Origin: Neocallimastix lanati (nom. inval.)
Lineage: Eukaryota > Neocallimastigomycota > Neocallimastigomycetes > Neocallimastigales > Neocallimastigaceae
Direction: 5' to 3'
Length of the DNA stretch: 64,000 nt
Assembly: GCA_016946835.1 (NCBI GenBank)
Contig: JACVTC010000022.1
Coordinates: 1,612,001-1,676,000 of the forward strand
The notes below the pieces were generated by a model. It had not been told where the DNA came from, made no database searches, and saw nothing but the letters and a program-made list of their open reading frames with translations. The translations under genes and the position numbers were made by a program. This document shows, piece after piece, positions 24,193 through 37,897 of this stretch (the first letter of the stretch is position 1; each line of letters begins with the position of its first letter).

Positions 24193-25984
24193 TCCCCTTC
24201 AACTATAACTTTATAAATTTAATTTTTTTTTTAATGTTATAATTAAATGCATTGAATCTATGGAGTATATAAACAATTAATAATTTAAGTTGTCTATTTT
24301 AATTAAAAGAGAGTTTCTAAATTTATCCATTGCAGTATTGTTTAAATATTTTGTAAATCCATCTACAAGATTGTATTGTGACTTAACATATTTTAATTTT
24401 ATTTTTTCATTTTTAATTAATTCTCATATGTAGTGTATTCTAATATCCATATGCTTTGTTTTGGGGTTGATTGATTGGTTTTTGGCATTATAAATAGCAG
24501 CTTTATTGTCTATTTTTTTTATTTTGAATTTCAATTCATTAAGGAGATTCATATACCACATACAATGTTTACAACATTCGCTTAGGCTGTAATATTCCAA
24601 TTCAGCTGGAGTTTGGAGCACCAACTAGTTGGGGAATTTCCAATTAATAACAAACCCAGTAGTGGATCTTCTAATTTCTATATCACCTGCATAATCTGCA
24701 TCAGTAAATACACTTATGTTTGGATTTCTTGAAAAACTTATGCCATATTTTATTGTACCTTTTATTATTTTCAGAACATTTTACCAATCTTCTAAATTGG
24801 GATCTTTTGACTTTTGGGCAGCTTTTGGTTAGATTATATTAGGACGGGTGCATATACTGAGGTAAAGCAGATTTCCTATGGCACTCCTGTATTTGGTTTG
24901 GTCTACTTTTATTTTCCTGAGTTCTTCATTTTCAGTAGGGATCATATTTTTTGTAGGAGTAGTATTAGTCATTTCAAATTTTTCTATGATTTCTTTTATG
25001 TATCTTGTTTGGTAAGTATCCTGCTTTGTGTTTTATAAATTTTATTCCTATAATGAAATTTACATTACCTATATCTTTTATTTTAAATCTATTTTTAATT
25101 AATTCTTTAGTTCGTTCTACAATTACTCTATTACCTGCAAGTAGAATATCATCAACATAAATAGCAAGAATATATAATAATTTTTTTTTTATCAACTTTA
25201 AAATATAAACAAGGTTCGCTTATTAATCTTTTAAATCCAATGATAAGAAGGTATTGATTGAGCTCTTCATTCCACTCCTTCCCACTTTGTTTTAAGCCAT
25301 AAATGGCTTTATTATAGTTTCCAGTAACGTTTTCTATAGTCAGGATGTCCTTTTGGAGTTCTCATATAAACTTCTTCCTTTAATTTAGCATTTAAATAAG
25401 CGGCATTAATATCTATTTGTTGTATGTCAAAATTATTTTGTTCGGCGAGAGCTGTGAAGATTCTAATGGAGTCTAATTTTAATGTAGGCGAAAATGTTTC
25501 ATGATAATCAATTCCTTCTTGTTGCGTATAGCTTCTTGCTACCAGTCTTGATTTCCTCTTAGTAATTTCTCCTTTAGAATTCTTTTTATATTTGAATTCC
25601 CATCTGGACGTGATTATATTTGCATCTTCGGGAATTTTTTTCAATGGGTTTAAATACTTTCAACATTTTCATGTTTTCTAATTCTTCGTTGATAGATATT
25701 AACCATTCTTCTTTATCTTTTAGGTTATAAATATCGTCATAGTTGAAGGGTTCTCGTAAATCATTACATAATTTTTGCTTTTTCTATTTTTCATTTTCTG
25801 AGACATTATTTATGAATTTTCTTTTTTGATTATAATTTTTAGGTGATGCGATATTTATGTCATAATAAGTATTCTGGTTTATATTGGAAGTATTATTTAC
25901 ACTTTGGATTATTTCTGTCGAATTAATGTTTTTATTATTATTGTCATTAGTGTAAAGATTTAATAAATCTTTAATACATTAAAT

Positions 25985-26560
25985 AGCTTAATTTTTCGTA
26001 CAATTAATTTATTTAATGTATATGAATTATTTTTTAATATAAAATTTATTGAAATAAAATTTAATTATTTTTTTAAATTGAAAATATTTTTTAATTAGTT
26101 TAGTTAATTTAGTTTAGTTTTAAATAGTTAAATATTAATTTAGGAATAATCTTAAATAGTTAATATTTATAAAAATAGTTTTTCAATATTAAATATATAA
26201 TTAAAATTATTATAAGTATTAAAATAATAAATAAAATAAAGAGTTTAAAAAATTAATTTTAGTTTTAGTAAATTAATAAATAATAAAAATTATTAATTAA
26301 AAAATCTTTTGTTTATAAATAAATAGTTTTATATATATTATTAAATAACATCATATATTAATATTGTAATAAGAAAAAATATAAATACATGTAATTTTTC
26401 TTAATTAAATCGATGTATTAGTTATTAACTATTTTACAGTTAATAACATAAAAGAAGTTTATAATTAATAAAAGAATTTATTAATAAAAGAAATTACTTT
26501 AATTTTATTTGTTTAAATTGTAGTGTTTTTTTATTGTTATAATCTGTTTTTTTTATTGAC
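25985..26560. mobile_element. AT-rich insertion inside the copia pol fossil
   Basis: Non-coding segment separating the RT-side and integrase-side coding of the copia fossil. In reverse orientation its right part resembles 18668-18850 (AACAGATTATAA, ATTCTTTTATTAA). It is probably a solo LTR or a small nested element. Confidence 0.45.
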
Positions 26561-29299
26561 GGATTCATTACTATTAGTGTTTTTATTGTAAGTTGTATTA
26601 TTGTCTTTATCGTTATTATTGTCATTAATTGCATTTGTGTTGTTCATAATAGAATTATTTGAGCCATTAATTTGATTTTTGTTTAGTTTGCTTTGGTTTC
26701 CTTTGTTATCGTTGATTATTTTTATTAAATTATTGGAGTTTGTATTTCCAAGATTATTATTGACTAGACTTGTATAAGGGTTATTATTGTAATAACTATT
26801 GCTTCCCCAAATTTCATTATGTGGAATAAAATTTGAAATATCGGGATGGCATAATTTAGGATAAGAATTACCAGGATTTGATTCGAAAAATTAGACATTT
26901 CTTGATAAAATGATTTTGTTATTCGTTACATCAAAAATTTTGTATCCGCTGGGGTTTTCAGAATATCCTATAAATATTCCAGGAGCAGCATTATTGTCGA
27001 TTTTGATCTGAATGTTTTAGGTATGAAGAAGAAGACTTTACAACCGAAGACTCTAATATTTGAGTAATTAACTTTGGTCTTATTTAGAATTTCAAATGGA
27101 ATTCTATTTTTAATGCCTCTATGGGGGTAGACGATTATGAATATAGTTGGAGGTATTTATTGCATCTTCCCAGAATTGGTGATTTAACATTGAATCATGT
27201 AACATTACTTTTACTGAATAAATGAAAGTTTGATTTAGTCGTTCTATTTTACCATTTTGTTGAGGATAGTACGGAATAATGAATTGATGGTTAATGCCGT
27301 AATTGGTGCAAAATTCTTTAAATTTTGAATTAGTAAATTCTTTACCGTTGTCTGTGCGTAAAAATTTTATTATTGTGTTGTATTGATTTTTCATCTTAGT
27401 GAACCAAATTGAGAATGCTGAGAATGTTTCTAATTTATTTTTGAGGAATAGGACCCATCCGAATCTAGAATAATCATCAAGGATTGAAAGAAAATATTTG
27501 TTACCATAAATGGATTCTGTGTCCGACTTAATCCATATGTATTAATTCAAAAATATGATTTGAATTTGTTGTTGGTGATGGGTGAAATGGTTTGTTTCTA
27601 AGTTTTGAATGTATACATAATGGATATTTTAAATTAATATCAGTTTTTAAGAGTTTATGTCTTATTGATTTAATGTCAAAGTGAGCAAAGGGCCTATGCC
27701 ATAGATTGATTTTGTCTGTTGTTTTTATACTTGCATAATTAATTTCTTCGTTAATTTTTAATTCGTATTCGTTATTAAGATTAAGTGATTGAGTAGAGAT
27801 CTATATTTTAAATGTATTTAATCTGTTTGAGAGTACATTTTGAATTTTGTTGTTGTATTTATCATAAATAGTTGCACATGATTGATTATTACTATAATTA
27901 AAGATTATTTTATAGTTTTGCTTAGTGAGTGTCCAATAGATAATAAATTTTTTATTTATTTCAGGTGAGTAATATACTTCTTCAATTATAAATTTATAAT
28001 TATTAATATACCCAATAAATGTACCAATATATTTTGCAATTAAAAATTTTTTATTTGCAAAGTATATTTTTTCATGACATTTCCTAATGTTGGTTATTTT
28101 ATCTAAACAGTTAGTAATGTTTATAGAAGCTCCGGAATCAAGTATCCAACAAATTAATTCCTTTTTAGGAGTAATGATGTTGTTGGTTTGGTTATCTTCT
28201 TCAATATGATTAATGTCTAATATATCTTCTGTATTATAATCTTTACTAAAAGATTCCGCATAAGAAGTGTTATAATTATCTTTTTGAATGAAATTCGTAT
28301 ATCTCTTATTTTTTTGATAATTTCTTTTATTATTTCTATAATAATATTTTTTATAATTATTTTTCTTAAAATTCTTTCGTTTTAATTTGTTTTGTTTTCT
28401 TTTATTACATTCAAAAAAATAGTGACCCATTTTCTTACAATAATTGCATCTACCATTTCTTCTTTTTCTATTTTTCTTTTCATCATTTGTATTTAATGTT
28501 TCTGCGTTTCTTTTATTATTTGCGTCTTTTGGATTTTTGTTTTGTGAATAAAAAAATATTTTTGGTTTCATTTATTTTCATGTTAAAAGATTCCATTTGG
28601 TTTGATGATAATATTTCTGGAAGAATTGTGTCTCTTACATAAGAAGAACACTTAAGCCAATCGTCTTCATATTGGAAGATGTTTATCCAGAGAAGGTTTT
28701 CAGGAAATGCTCTGTTCAAAATACCAACTTTTGTACTACTGGTGAGGTCGGTATCTATCTTTTCAAGTTCATCAATTGTATTCTGAAGTTCGGCCATAAA
28801 AATATTTATATCTTTATCTTGGTCAAATTTGATTTTTTCTAATTTATTTTTTAGTTCTATCTTTCTTGTTTTATCACTTTTAGTAAAAGTGGCTTTAAGA
28901 ATTTTCCATACTTGATGGGCTGTTTTACCATACCCTTGTACAATTTCTTGAGTCTTCTCTCCAAGGCTGTTTAAAATCATCCATTTGGCCGTAATATCAT
29001 TGTTTATATCGTTTTCATTAGTTCCCTTGTCATAGACTAGTGAGTCATCAAATTGGTCTACAATATAATTGGAAAGGTTTTCTTTTATGTCTCTTTTGTG
29101 CAGTTTCTTTACTTTTTCTTTTGTTGCATAACTTACTAAATCATTTATAATTAGAAAGAATAACATATTATTACGCCATCCTACATAGTTTTCAGTGTTT
29201 AATTCAATTATTCTATTAAAATTTTCTGAATAACTGAAGTTAATCTTGCGTGGGATGTTTGAGTCTTCGGATAATATTTGTTAATATTTTATATTGTAT

Positions 29300-29353
29300 T
29301 TATTGAAATTGTTAATAGTATGCAATTTACTATTTGAATTTGTTTTTCACTTT

Positions 29354-29384
<31 letters not shown>

Positions 29385-30028
29385 TGTTATTATTATTTGA
29401 AAAATTTGTTAAGGAAACCTGTCTGTTTATAGGTGGGACTTTATATATTAAATATAATACATTGATTAGAGATTGGGCTAAATTTCTATTTGTAAAAATA
29501 AATAATTTATTTTATTCAATCAAATGTTTGGTTAATGACTTATTTTGAAATTTTTAAATGAATTCGTTTATATTATTAATTATTCTACTTTAGATTGAAA
29601 GTTAGTTTGTCATTTATTGATTATTTATATTGAAATTAATTGATCATAACTTTGATTGGTTCCTATAAATAGTATATATTTATCAAATGAGATGTTGGAT
29701 ATTAATAATATATTAAATTTAAATTTTATATTTATTTTTTTATTTTGTTTGTTGTTATTGTTATTCTTATTTTTAGATTATTTGATTTAAAATTTATAAA
29801 TATGTTATACTTTTTATATTAATTGTTATTTAATTGGTTTATTTTAAATTGTGAATTATTATATTTATATTAAATATTTGTATTTATAAAACACCCCTTT
29901 TATTATTATTATTTTTATTATTTTTATTTAACGTTTAACATTAAAGTATTATTTTCAACTTTGATTTAGTTGACTATAATTTCCTTCCTTTTTATATTAG
30001 ATGAAATAAATTTAATTTAAATTTGTTC

Positions 30029-30071
<43 letters not shown>

Positions 30072-30493
30072 TTATTTATTTATCATTATTATTTTCAACT
30101 TAACAACCACTATTTGACTATCATTCAATTTATATTTTCAAATTAGTGTTTATTAGTTGACTATATGTCTTAAATTTGTAACTTAATTAGATGACTATCC
30201 ATTATTTTCATCTTTATTATTTTAAGGAGTGTTTATCTGAAATAATCTAATTTTTTATTTCATTATTATATATGTTACTATCTTTATATGTTAATTTATT
30301 TATTATTATATCCTCAAAATTTTGTAATTGATGATTGTATACTGGCTCAAAAAAAAAATCGTTTCCTACTTGTAAATTTAAAAAAAAGTTAGATATATGA
30401 AATTTATAGTTATAAATATATATATATTATTAAATATTTCAACTTAGCTTTGATATATTGCTCAACTGGATGTGTTGAAACTCTTAATCTTTT
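29300..30493. other. untranslated leader or spacer of the copia fossil
   Basis: AT-rich, no coding. It contains a TA microsatellite (about 29356-29380) and a T run of about 40 bases (30030-30069). It lies between the gag start and the putative 5' LTR, which is long for a copia leader, so a further insertion is possible. Confidence 0.45.
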
Positions 30494-30713
30494 AAGAACA
30501 ATTTTAAACACTAAATATAAAAGTTTTAATTTAGGTAATCTTTTATTAGTTTTATTTATTTTTATAATTATCAATAAAAAAAGATTAAGAAGAGAAATTT
30601 TATTTTTAAGGATCATAGAACAATTTATATCAGAAACAATACATTAATTTATTCATAACAAATAATTGGATATATTTAAATTAATAATAAAAATGAATGT
30701 TATTTTTATTTCT
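30494..30713 (-). repeat. probable 5' LTR of the minus-strand copia fossil
   Basis: Direct copy of 23966-24192 with about 5% difference and one or two small gaps. Confidence 0.65.
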
Positions 30714-31147
30714 AAAAAAAAATATTTAGTTTTTTTCTTTTTTTTTTCCTTTTATTAATTATTTAATAATTTTATTTTATCGTATTTTTCAAATAAATAA
30801 ATAACTTTTTTTTTTATAATTCATAAATATTTCTTCTATTAATAATACTTATTAATATTTATTAAATATTAAAATATTTTTTATTAAAATTAAAGATTTT
30901 ATAAAATACAAGGCAAGGATTTAAAAGGTGTTAAAAGATCAATTATTTATTTAAATATTATTTTTTAATTTCAATAATTATATCTTAAATTATTATCCTT
31001 TACATTTATATATATTTTAAATTATTAATATTTATATATATATATAATTATCATTAATTATATATATTTTGAAAAATTATAAACCGTTTAAAATGTGTGA
31101 TAAATATTTTATTATTTAATTCTTAAAGTCTAATGTATAATTAGTAT

Positions 31148-31185
<38 letters not shown>

Positions 31186-32058
31186 AAAATTTATTTTTAA
31201 ATTTATTTATTTAGTTATTTATTTAAATTATATAAATTAATTATTTATTTTATTATTAATTTATTTATTTATTAACTTTTAAATGAAATAATAAATAATA
31301 ATAAATAATTATAAATAATAATAAAATAAAAATAAATTATAAATAAAAATAAATAATAATAAATAATAATAAATAATAATAAATAATAATAATAAATAAT
31401 AATAAATAATAATAAATAATAATAATAAATAATAATAAATAATAATAATAAATAATAATAAATAATAATAAATAATAATAATAAATAATAATAATAAATA
31501 ATAATAAATAATAATAATTAATAATAAATAGTAATAAATAATAAATAATACATTTATAATTTTTTTTTTTTTTTTTAAAAAAAAATATTATTATCATCAA
31601 TACCAGTATATCCTTCAAAGAAATATTAAATAAAAATATTAATCCATAAAATAGATTAATATATTACCCATATAATTTATAAAAATTGGAACTAACTTTC
31701 CAAATAATATTGAACTCAAAACTTCAAAAAGAAAAAAGAAAAAAAGAAAAAAAAGTATTACTTTTTCATTATTATTTAAATATTTATATAATTGAAGACA
31801 ATTTACCATTTTTTATAAATTATTATATTTCCTTTTTTTTTTTTTAATTATCATTAATAATTATTTTATTTATTTATTTACTTACATTTTTTTATTTATT
31901 ATTTTATTTACTTTTGTTTTTATTTCTTTATTATTTTTATTTATTTATTTTTATTTATTTTTATTTACTTTTATTTATTTACTTTTATTTATTTATTTTA
32001 CTTGTATATATTTATTTTACTTTTATTATTTTATAGTTTTTGATTAGATTAAATGATA
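30714..32058. other. gene-free, low-complexity 3' flank of the ABCA gene
   Basis: No coding. It contains TA runs (31152-31170), an AAT/AATAATA minisatellite (about 31285-31560) and ATTTATTT-rich sequence (31860-32030). The minus-strand ORF over 31337-31618 is only this repeat translated. Confidence 0.7.
31285..31560. repeat. (AATAATAAATAAT) minisatellite
   Basis: About 275 bp of AAT units with irregular extra A, giving mixed 3-, 7- and 10-bp periods. Confidence 0.9.
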
Positions 32059-35000
32059 TTATATCTCTTGATTTTCTTGAAGTTTAGCAAATTTTAAAAA
32101 TATATCTTCTAATGTATTTTGACTAAAACTGTAATCATAAACAATATCTTTTGATTTATATCTTTCCATTATACTAAATATTTCACTAAAATTCGAGGTT
32201 ATAGTAAAGGTATAACGCACTCTCGTTTTTGATTTTACTTCACAAATTGAATCTGAATTGTTTATCACTTCTAAATCTTTTTTAAGTAAAGAATGAACAA
32301 TATTAACATCAGAACATTGAATTTCAAGTATATATGTATCGTTAAATTTCATTTTTAAATGATTTGGAGAACCTATACATTGCAAATTTCCATTTACTAA
32401 GATTCCTATACGATGACATAATAATTCCGCTTCTTCCATACAATGTGTGGTAAGTACAATCGAAGAATTTTTATTATTCATATATTCCTTTAAAATATCC
32501 CAAATATATCTTCGTGTGGCAGGATCCATGCCAGAAGAAGGTTCATCAAGTATAACTTTATTTGAAAAACCTATTAATGCGATTAATATGCATAGTTTAC
32601 GTCGGGTACCACCACTTAATTCATCAGGATATTTATTTTTATGTTCTTCGATTTTGCAATACTTCATGAAGCAAGTTGCATACCATCTTGAATCACGTTT
32701 AGAGTATCCCTGAATATAGAGATACATTACTAAATGTTCATAAAGAGTTAACTCCTTCCACAATGAATCATTTTGTGGACAGTAACCAATAATATATTTA
32801 TCTTCTTTTAATTTTGTATTTTCTTTTCCATCAAAAAGAACTTTTCCAACTGATTGAACGGTCGTATAAGTAATTATATTTAAAAGTGACGACTTTCCGG
32901 AACCATTTGGTCCAATCAATCCGAAACATTCTTTATTGTTAATTCCGAGAGTAATATCTTTCAATGCTGTAGTTACTAATCTACCACCACCATAATCAGA
33001 TATATGATATTCTCCATATCTTGGGTTTTTATTCTTAATACCTTTAATAAACGTATCATAGGATATATTTTTATCACTCGGATATTCCTTAGAAACCTGT
33101 AAAACTTTCACTGGCATGTCTACCTTTTTTGCTGGGTCGCTTTCACTTTCTTTAATTCGATGATATTCATGAAGAACATCTTTATCCCCCTCATTTAATT
33201 TTTCAATATAATTTTTTTCATTTTCGGGATTTATGGCCTTTACGGAGTTTATTTGTTTTCTATATTTTTTCATATTCTTATAATAAATCATAAAGGAGTA
33301 TAGAATAACACTAAGTACGTTTCCTATAAGCATAGTCAGCAATCCATTGTTTAATTTTATTAAAGTTTTAAAGGTAATTGGTTCCTCTGTAAAATCTTTT
33401 ACTATATCGATTCTCATTACTTTTATTAATGAATTTGGAATATAGCTCATAGGAAATAGTAAGAAAGCAAATATTTCCAAAAATATTACATAAAAATTGT
33501 GGATACCGGAGTCGTCCGATTTATCTGTACTGAGGTATTCATATTTAAAAACATAATATGAAAAATAGATCACTGGTATTAAATTAATTAAGACATAAAA
33601 AAGATAAGAACTACTCTCCTTTTTAAAATAAAAACTTAGAAAATATTGAAATAATATTGTAGAAATACAGCTTATAAATTGAATTATAAGCAAGACGGTT
33701 AAATTAATAGGGGAACGGAAAGCTTCAATTCCAAGAGCACTACAAATACCCAAAATACCAATACACAAAAGAAACAATAAGGTAAAATGTACAATAAAGT
33801 TACTTAACCAATAACATTTATTATTTATACCATTTAATTTAAGTTGTTTCAGCAAGTATTCACTTCTTTCTCTTATAATTGATGGCCCGAAATAAGAAAC
33901 GACTAAAGTAATGCATATACAAGCAAATACAGACATAAATAATTCTGCAATTAAATGATCAAAGTTATCTCGATAACTGAGAGGATGTGAATAAGTCTCA
34001 ATCTGCTCATTTATATTATTTAAAGTTGCTATTTCATTAGTTAAAAAATTAACTGTAGAAGGCAAAGAATGGATCATTGACTCATTATAATAAATATCAA
34101 AGTATAATGAATTATTGACTAAATTTCCTGAGAAAGATGAAACATAAAATGGCTCTGTACTAATGTTTTTTCCCCGTTCTTCAATTTCTTGCCCATTTAA
34201 GTATGTAAAATTGACATTGTTATGGTCATAGATAGTATTAGAAGAATTAGTTTTTGCATGAATGTTTGATACAATTGAATCTTTTAAATTAGAACCGTTT
34301 ATATCATAATTAACTAAACTTCCACTATAAATTTCCGGAAGTGAAATAATTTTTTCTTCAAAAGAAACTGTTATATCTTTTTGGAGTTCATCTCTCATCG
34401 ACAAGTATGTAAAGTTAATAATGACGACAGGTAATATAAAGAAAATAAATAAAAATGTTTTATTCCTAAAAATTAATTTAAATTTATATTCGGAAAGACG
34501 AAGTGTACGTAAAATGAAACTTGAATTCTTTTTTTCATTTAAAGTTGGTAAGGAAACTTTTTTATTATTTAATGAATCTGAATCACATTCAACAAAGCAA
34601 TCATCATTTGATAATAATGATGAGGTTTCCGGTTCTAAATTTTCTGAAGTTAATTTAACAAATAATTCTTCTAAATAGGGGGTATCAAGTGAAAACTTTA
34701 AGGATGTAAAACTTTTTATCTTCTCTAATTCAGAGAATAACTGTGGATATGTTATGGTTAGAGACATAGGTAACTCCCAGGTATGACATGTTAATTCATT
34801 TTCTTTTTTATAAAGTTCATCATTATTAATATTATTTGAATTGGTTAATGCTACCATTTGACCTTCCCTACTATTAATTTTATTACCTATATATTTTGCC
34901 TCCGGAATATTTTTTAATATAATTTTTTCAACTTCTTCTTTCGACGTTGTTTCTACATTTAATTTATACATCATTTTAAAATGGTTCTTTAAATAGACAC

Positions 35001-37266
35001 TAGCACCTAAGCAACGAATCCTTCCGTGGTCGATGATCATTTTTCTATCTGCTAGAATATCAGCTTCATCCATATAATGCGTTGTTAAAAAAATGACTTT
35101 ATCTTTTTTGATGTTTAATAAAAGTTCCCAAATTTTTCTTCTAGAGAGAGGATCTAAACTTGTGGTTGGTTCATCAAAAAATAAAAACTTTGGCTTACCT
35201 ATTAATGCTAATCCAATACATAATTTGCGTTTTTGACCACCACTAAGATCGCTTGTTTTACATACTATTTTTTCTTCCAAATTTAATTCTTTTAATATTT
35301 CATCACCTTCATAATTTACATTTTTTAACTTTGAAAAGAATATTAAATTTTCTTTGACGGTAAAATCTTCATATAAAATGTTATCTTGAAGACAGATACC
35401 TATGTTTTTTCTTATGGCATTTAAATTTGAATTTAAGTTTAAACCTTCGTAGTGAACCTCCCCATAACTTGGATTCAAAATACCTGTCATAATTTTTATT
35501 AAAGTTGACTTTCCAGCTCCATTATGTCCTAAAATACCAAATATTTCATTTTTATACACTTTAAAATTAATGTTTTCAAGAACTTTAACGTCATCACGAC
35601 TAAATTTGAATTTAAATATATTTCTGGATTCATTGTTTTTATAAAATTTGAAAATATTTTTAACTTCAACCATCGGATCTTCATTGCCTTTTAAATCTTT
35701 TTCAATATCATCTAGATAAATATTGTTAAACATCAAGTTTTCTTTCTTATAAGAAATATTTAATTGTCTAGAATTAAGTTTTTCACATAATATTAATACA
35801 GAGTGGTACAACACGACATTCAAAATCATTATAAAGAAATAGGTTCCAAATTCATTTTTAAAAATATTACTAAATGAAATAGTTTCTCCTGAGTTTTTTA
35901 AATTTGCAATAGCAATTAATCCCATGAATATATTAATGGGTGACACTAAGATACAAATTATCTTTTCAATAAGTGGATTATATTCTTTTAAATACATTAT
36001 ATATGTATTGGATATAGTAAATATACAAAATAATAAACTACTTATTAGTATAGCCGTTTTTAAATTTTTAAATATCTTTGTGAAAATTATAGAAATTCCA
36101 AAATTAGATAATCCATAAAAAAATATTAGTAAGAAAGCAAATATTGGATTTAAAAATCTGAAAAAATTATTGACTTCAACCAAAACTAACAATGTGGTTA
36201 TTATAAAAATAGTAGGTAAATATATCACTTCCCATGAAAGCCAGAGAGCAGTTGGATAAACCCCAATTGTAATTAAGCTTTCTTCTTGTTTCTTTTCTTT
36301 TTCAATTAAAACATTTTTTAGAATATTAAAAGATTGTATAAGAAAGATAATTGGTACTGAAAGTAATATGATAGATAATGCTTCCTCTTCATCTTCAATA
36401 TCATTTGAAAAAAATGAAGTACTAGGTTTACTCATTTTACCAACATTAATGTTTAATTCAATGTCTTTATTAGTCAGGGTTTGAATTATTGCTTGATCTA
36501 TTACTACTTGTAGGGGAGTGAATACATTAAAATAGGTATCGGCAGGTGTTTCGTTATATTCTCGAATTTCAAAGTAGTTTCCTATAGGATTTTTAGCAGG
36601 ATCAGCTATTTTTCTACCATCAATACTAATGGTATAATTATTTATAAAGTTATTAAATTTTACCAAAGCAATTAAATTTAATTTTGAATTATTTTTTATA
36701 TAATCATTAAACGAATTTTGATTATTAAATATTTCATGTTTAATATTATTATGATCTTTTGAAAATAATATATTTTTATTTAAATTTTCAATAAAAATTT
36801 TCTTTTTTTCAACTTCGCTAATATCTTCAGGAATAATAAAAGAAATTAATCCTTCATTTTGTTTTTTAATATTTTCATTAATATCAATAAGACTAGTACT
36901 ATCTTCAGATTTAAAAGAGTAGTAATTTAATTCAGATATTTCTTTAATTTAATAATAATTATAATATTAATATTAATATTAATATTAATAATATTTATAA
37001 AAATAATAATAATAATAGTCGTAATAGTAATAGTAGTAGTAGTAATATATTAATATTTATATTTTTTATTTTAATTTTACTGATATTTGTAATTTATAAT
37101 TTATGATTTATTATATTTCACATTTTTATTTTATTTTATTTTACTTACTAATTAAACCAATAATTATTAATGAAAAAAATAACTCGTAGATTATATTACG
37201 ATAGAAATTTCTTTTTTTTATTAATTTAAAATTTTTCCATAGTAAACTATATAACTGATTTTTATA
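32059..37266 (-). CDS. ABCA-type ABC transporter, apparently intact
   Basis: Exon 2 runs 36941-32059 and is open throughout, including about 91 codons upstream of the first Met at 36666. Exon 1 (about 37266-37149) encodes NQLYSLLWKNF ... LFFSLIIIGL, the standard ABCA opening. The intron is 36942-37148 (GTAAGT..AAAG, phase 1, 207 nt). Total is about 1665 residues. Numbering from Met 36666: NBD1 Walker A GHNGAGKST at about 379, LSGGQ about 473 and FFDEPTTSLDP about 500; a second TM block about 740-1110 with a luminal loop; NBD2 Walker A GPNGSGKSS about 1250, LSGGT about 1350 and ILDEPSSGMDP; both H-loops present (TTHYMDEAD, TTHCMEEAE). Oddity: no in-frame ATG in exon 1; the position aligned to the Met of the 6.9-kb copy reads TTA. 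The true start may be in an unseen upstream exon. Likely role: lipid or amphiphile transport at an internal membrane. Confidence 0.9.
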
Positions 37267-37427
37267 TAATTGTATTCCTATTATGTTTTTTTTAATATAT
37301 ATAATTTTATATTTTAATAAATTTTGTCTAATATTCAGATGGTTGTAAAAGTTTTAAATATTTTTAATATAATATAAATATTTTACCCATTTTATTTTTT
37401 TTTTATGATATATATTTTTTAAAATAT

Positions 37428-37595
37428 TTATTTATTTATTTATATTTATTTATTTATTTTTTATTTATTTATTCATTTATTTATATTTATTTATTTATAT
37501 TTATTTATTTATATTTATTTATTTTTTATTTATTTATTCATTTATTTATATTTATTTATTTATATTTATTTATTTATTTATTTATTTATATACTA
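37428..37595. repeat. (TTTA)n-type low-complexity tract
   Basis: ATTTATTTATATTTATTTAT repeated with two longer near-identical blocks. Confidence 0.85.
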
Positions 37596-37725
37596 ATTTT
37601 TTTGTTTGTTTCATCTTTTTAAAAAAGAAATATTTAGTCTTATTTATATTTAAAATAATTATAAGATGTAATGTAATCCACAGCGGTAAATATTAACTTC
37701 AAAGTTTCAAATAATTAAAACTATA

Positions 37726-37897
37726 CTGTATCTTATATTAATAGAAAACTCTTATATAATTTATATAATTTGTGTTTAATAGAATCTTCAATATTATTTA
37801 TTTGAATTAAAATTTGTACAACATCAAAGAAAAAAAAATCATCATAAAAAAAAATATTAAATGAATATACAATAAATATTCAAATCTTAATTCATAT
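37726..37897 (+). repeat. dispersed repeat family, copy 2 (core inverted)
   Basis: Outer parts match 12960-13136 in the same direction (GTGTTTAATAGAATCTTCAA; AAATATTAAATGAAT; CTTAATTCATAT). The core 37801-37838 matches the other copy only after reverse complementing (CAACATCAAAGAAA against TTTCTTTGATGTTG). Confidence 0.65.

Larger units (their letters stand above)
23966..30713 (-). mobile_element. Ty1/copia element, nearly full layout (fossil)
   Basis: Minus-strand order gag-protease-integrase-RT-RNase H. Gag runs from about 29290 to 28516, and a CCHC knuckle (CNYCKKMGHYFFEC) lies near 28440. Protease has CWILDSGASINITN near 28140, integrase spans about 27660-26650 with the DNGKEF and PYYPQQNGKIERLNQ blocks, RT is about 25690-24960 with YVDDILLAGN, and RNase H about 24620-24300. 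A purine tract precedes the 3' LTR at 24192 (TGTTGGAAAT). A matching sequence at 30494-30713 is the likely 5' LTR; the pair differ at roughly a dozen positions over about 225 bp, i.e. around 5%. Broken by around ten interruptions plus an AT-rich insertion inside pol. Moderately old. Confidence 0.85.

Noticed and set aside
31337-31618. 93-residue minus-strand ORF
   Set aside because: AAT minisatellite translated; no conserved content.
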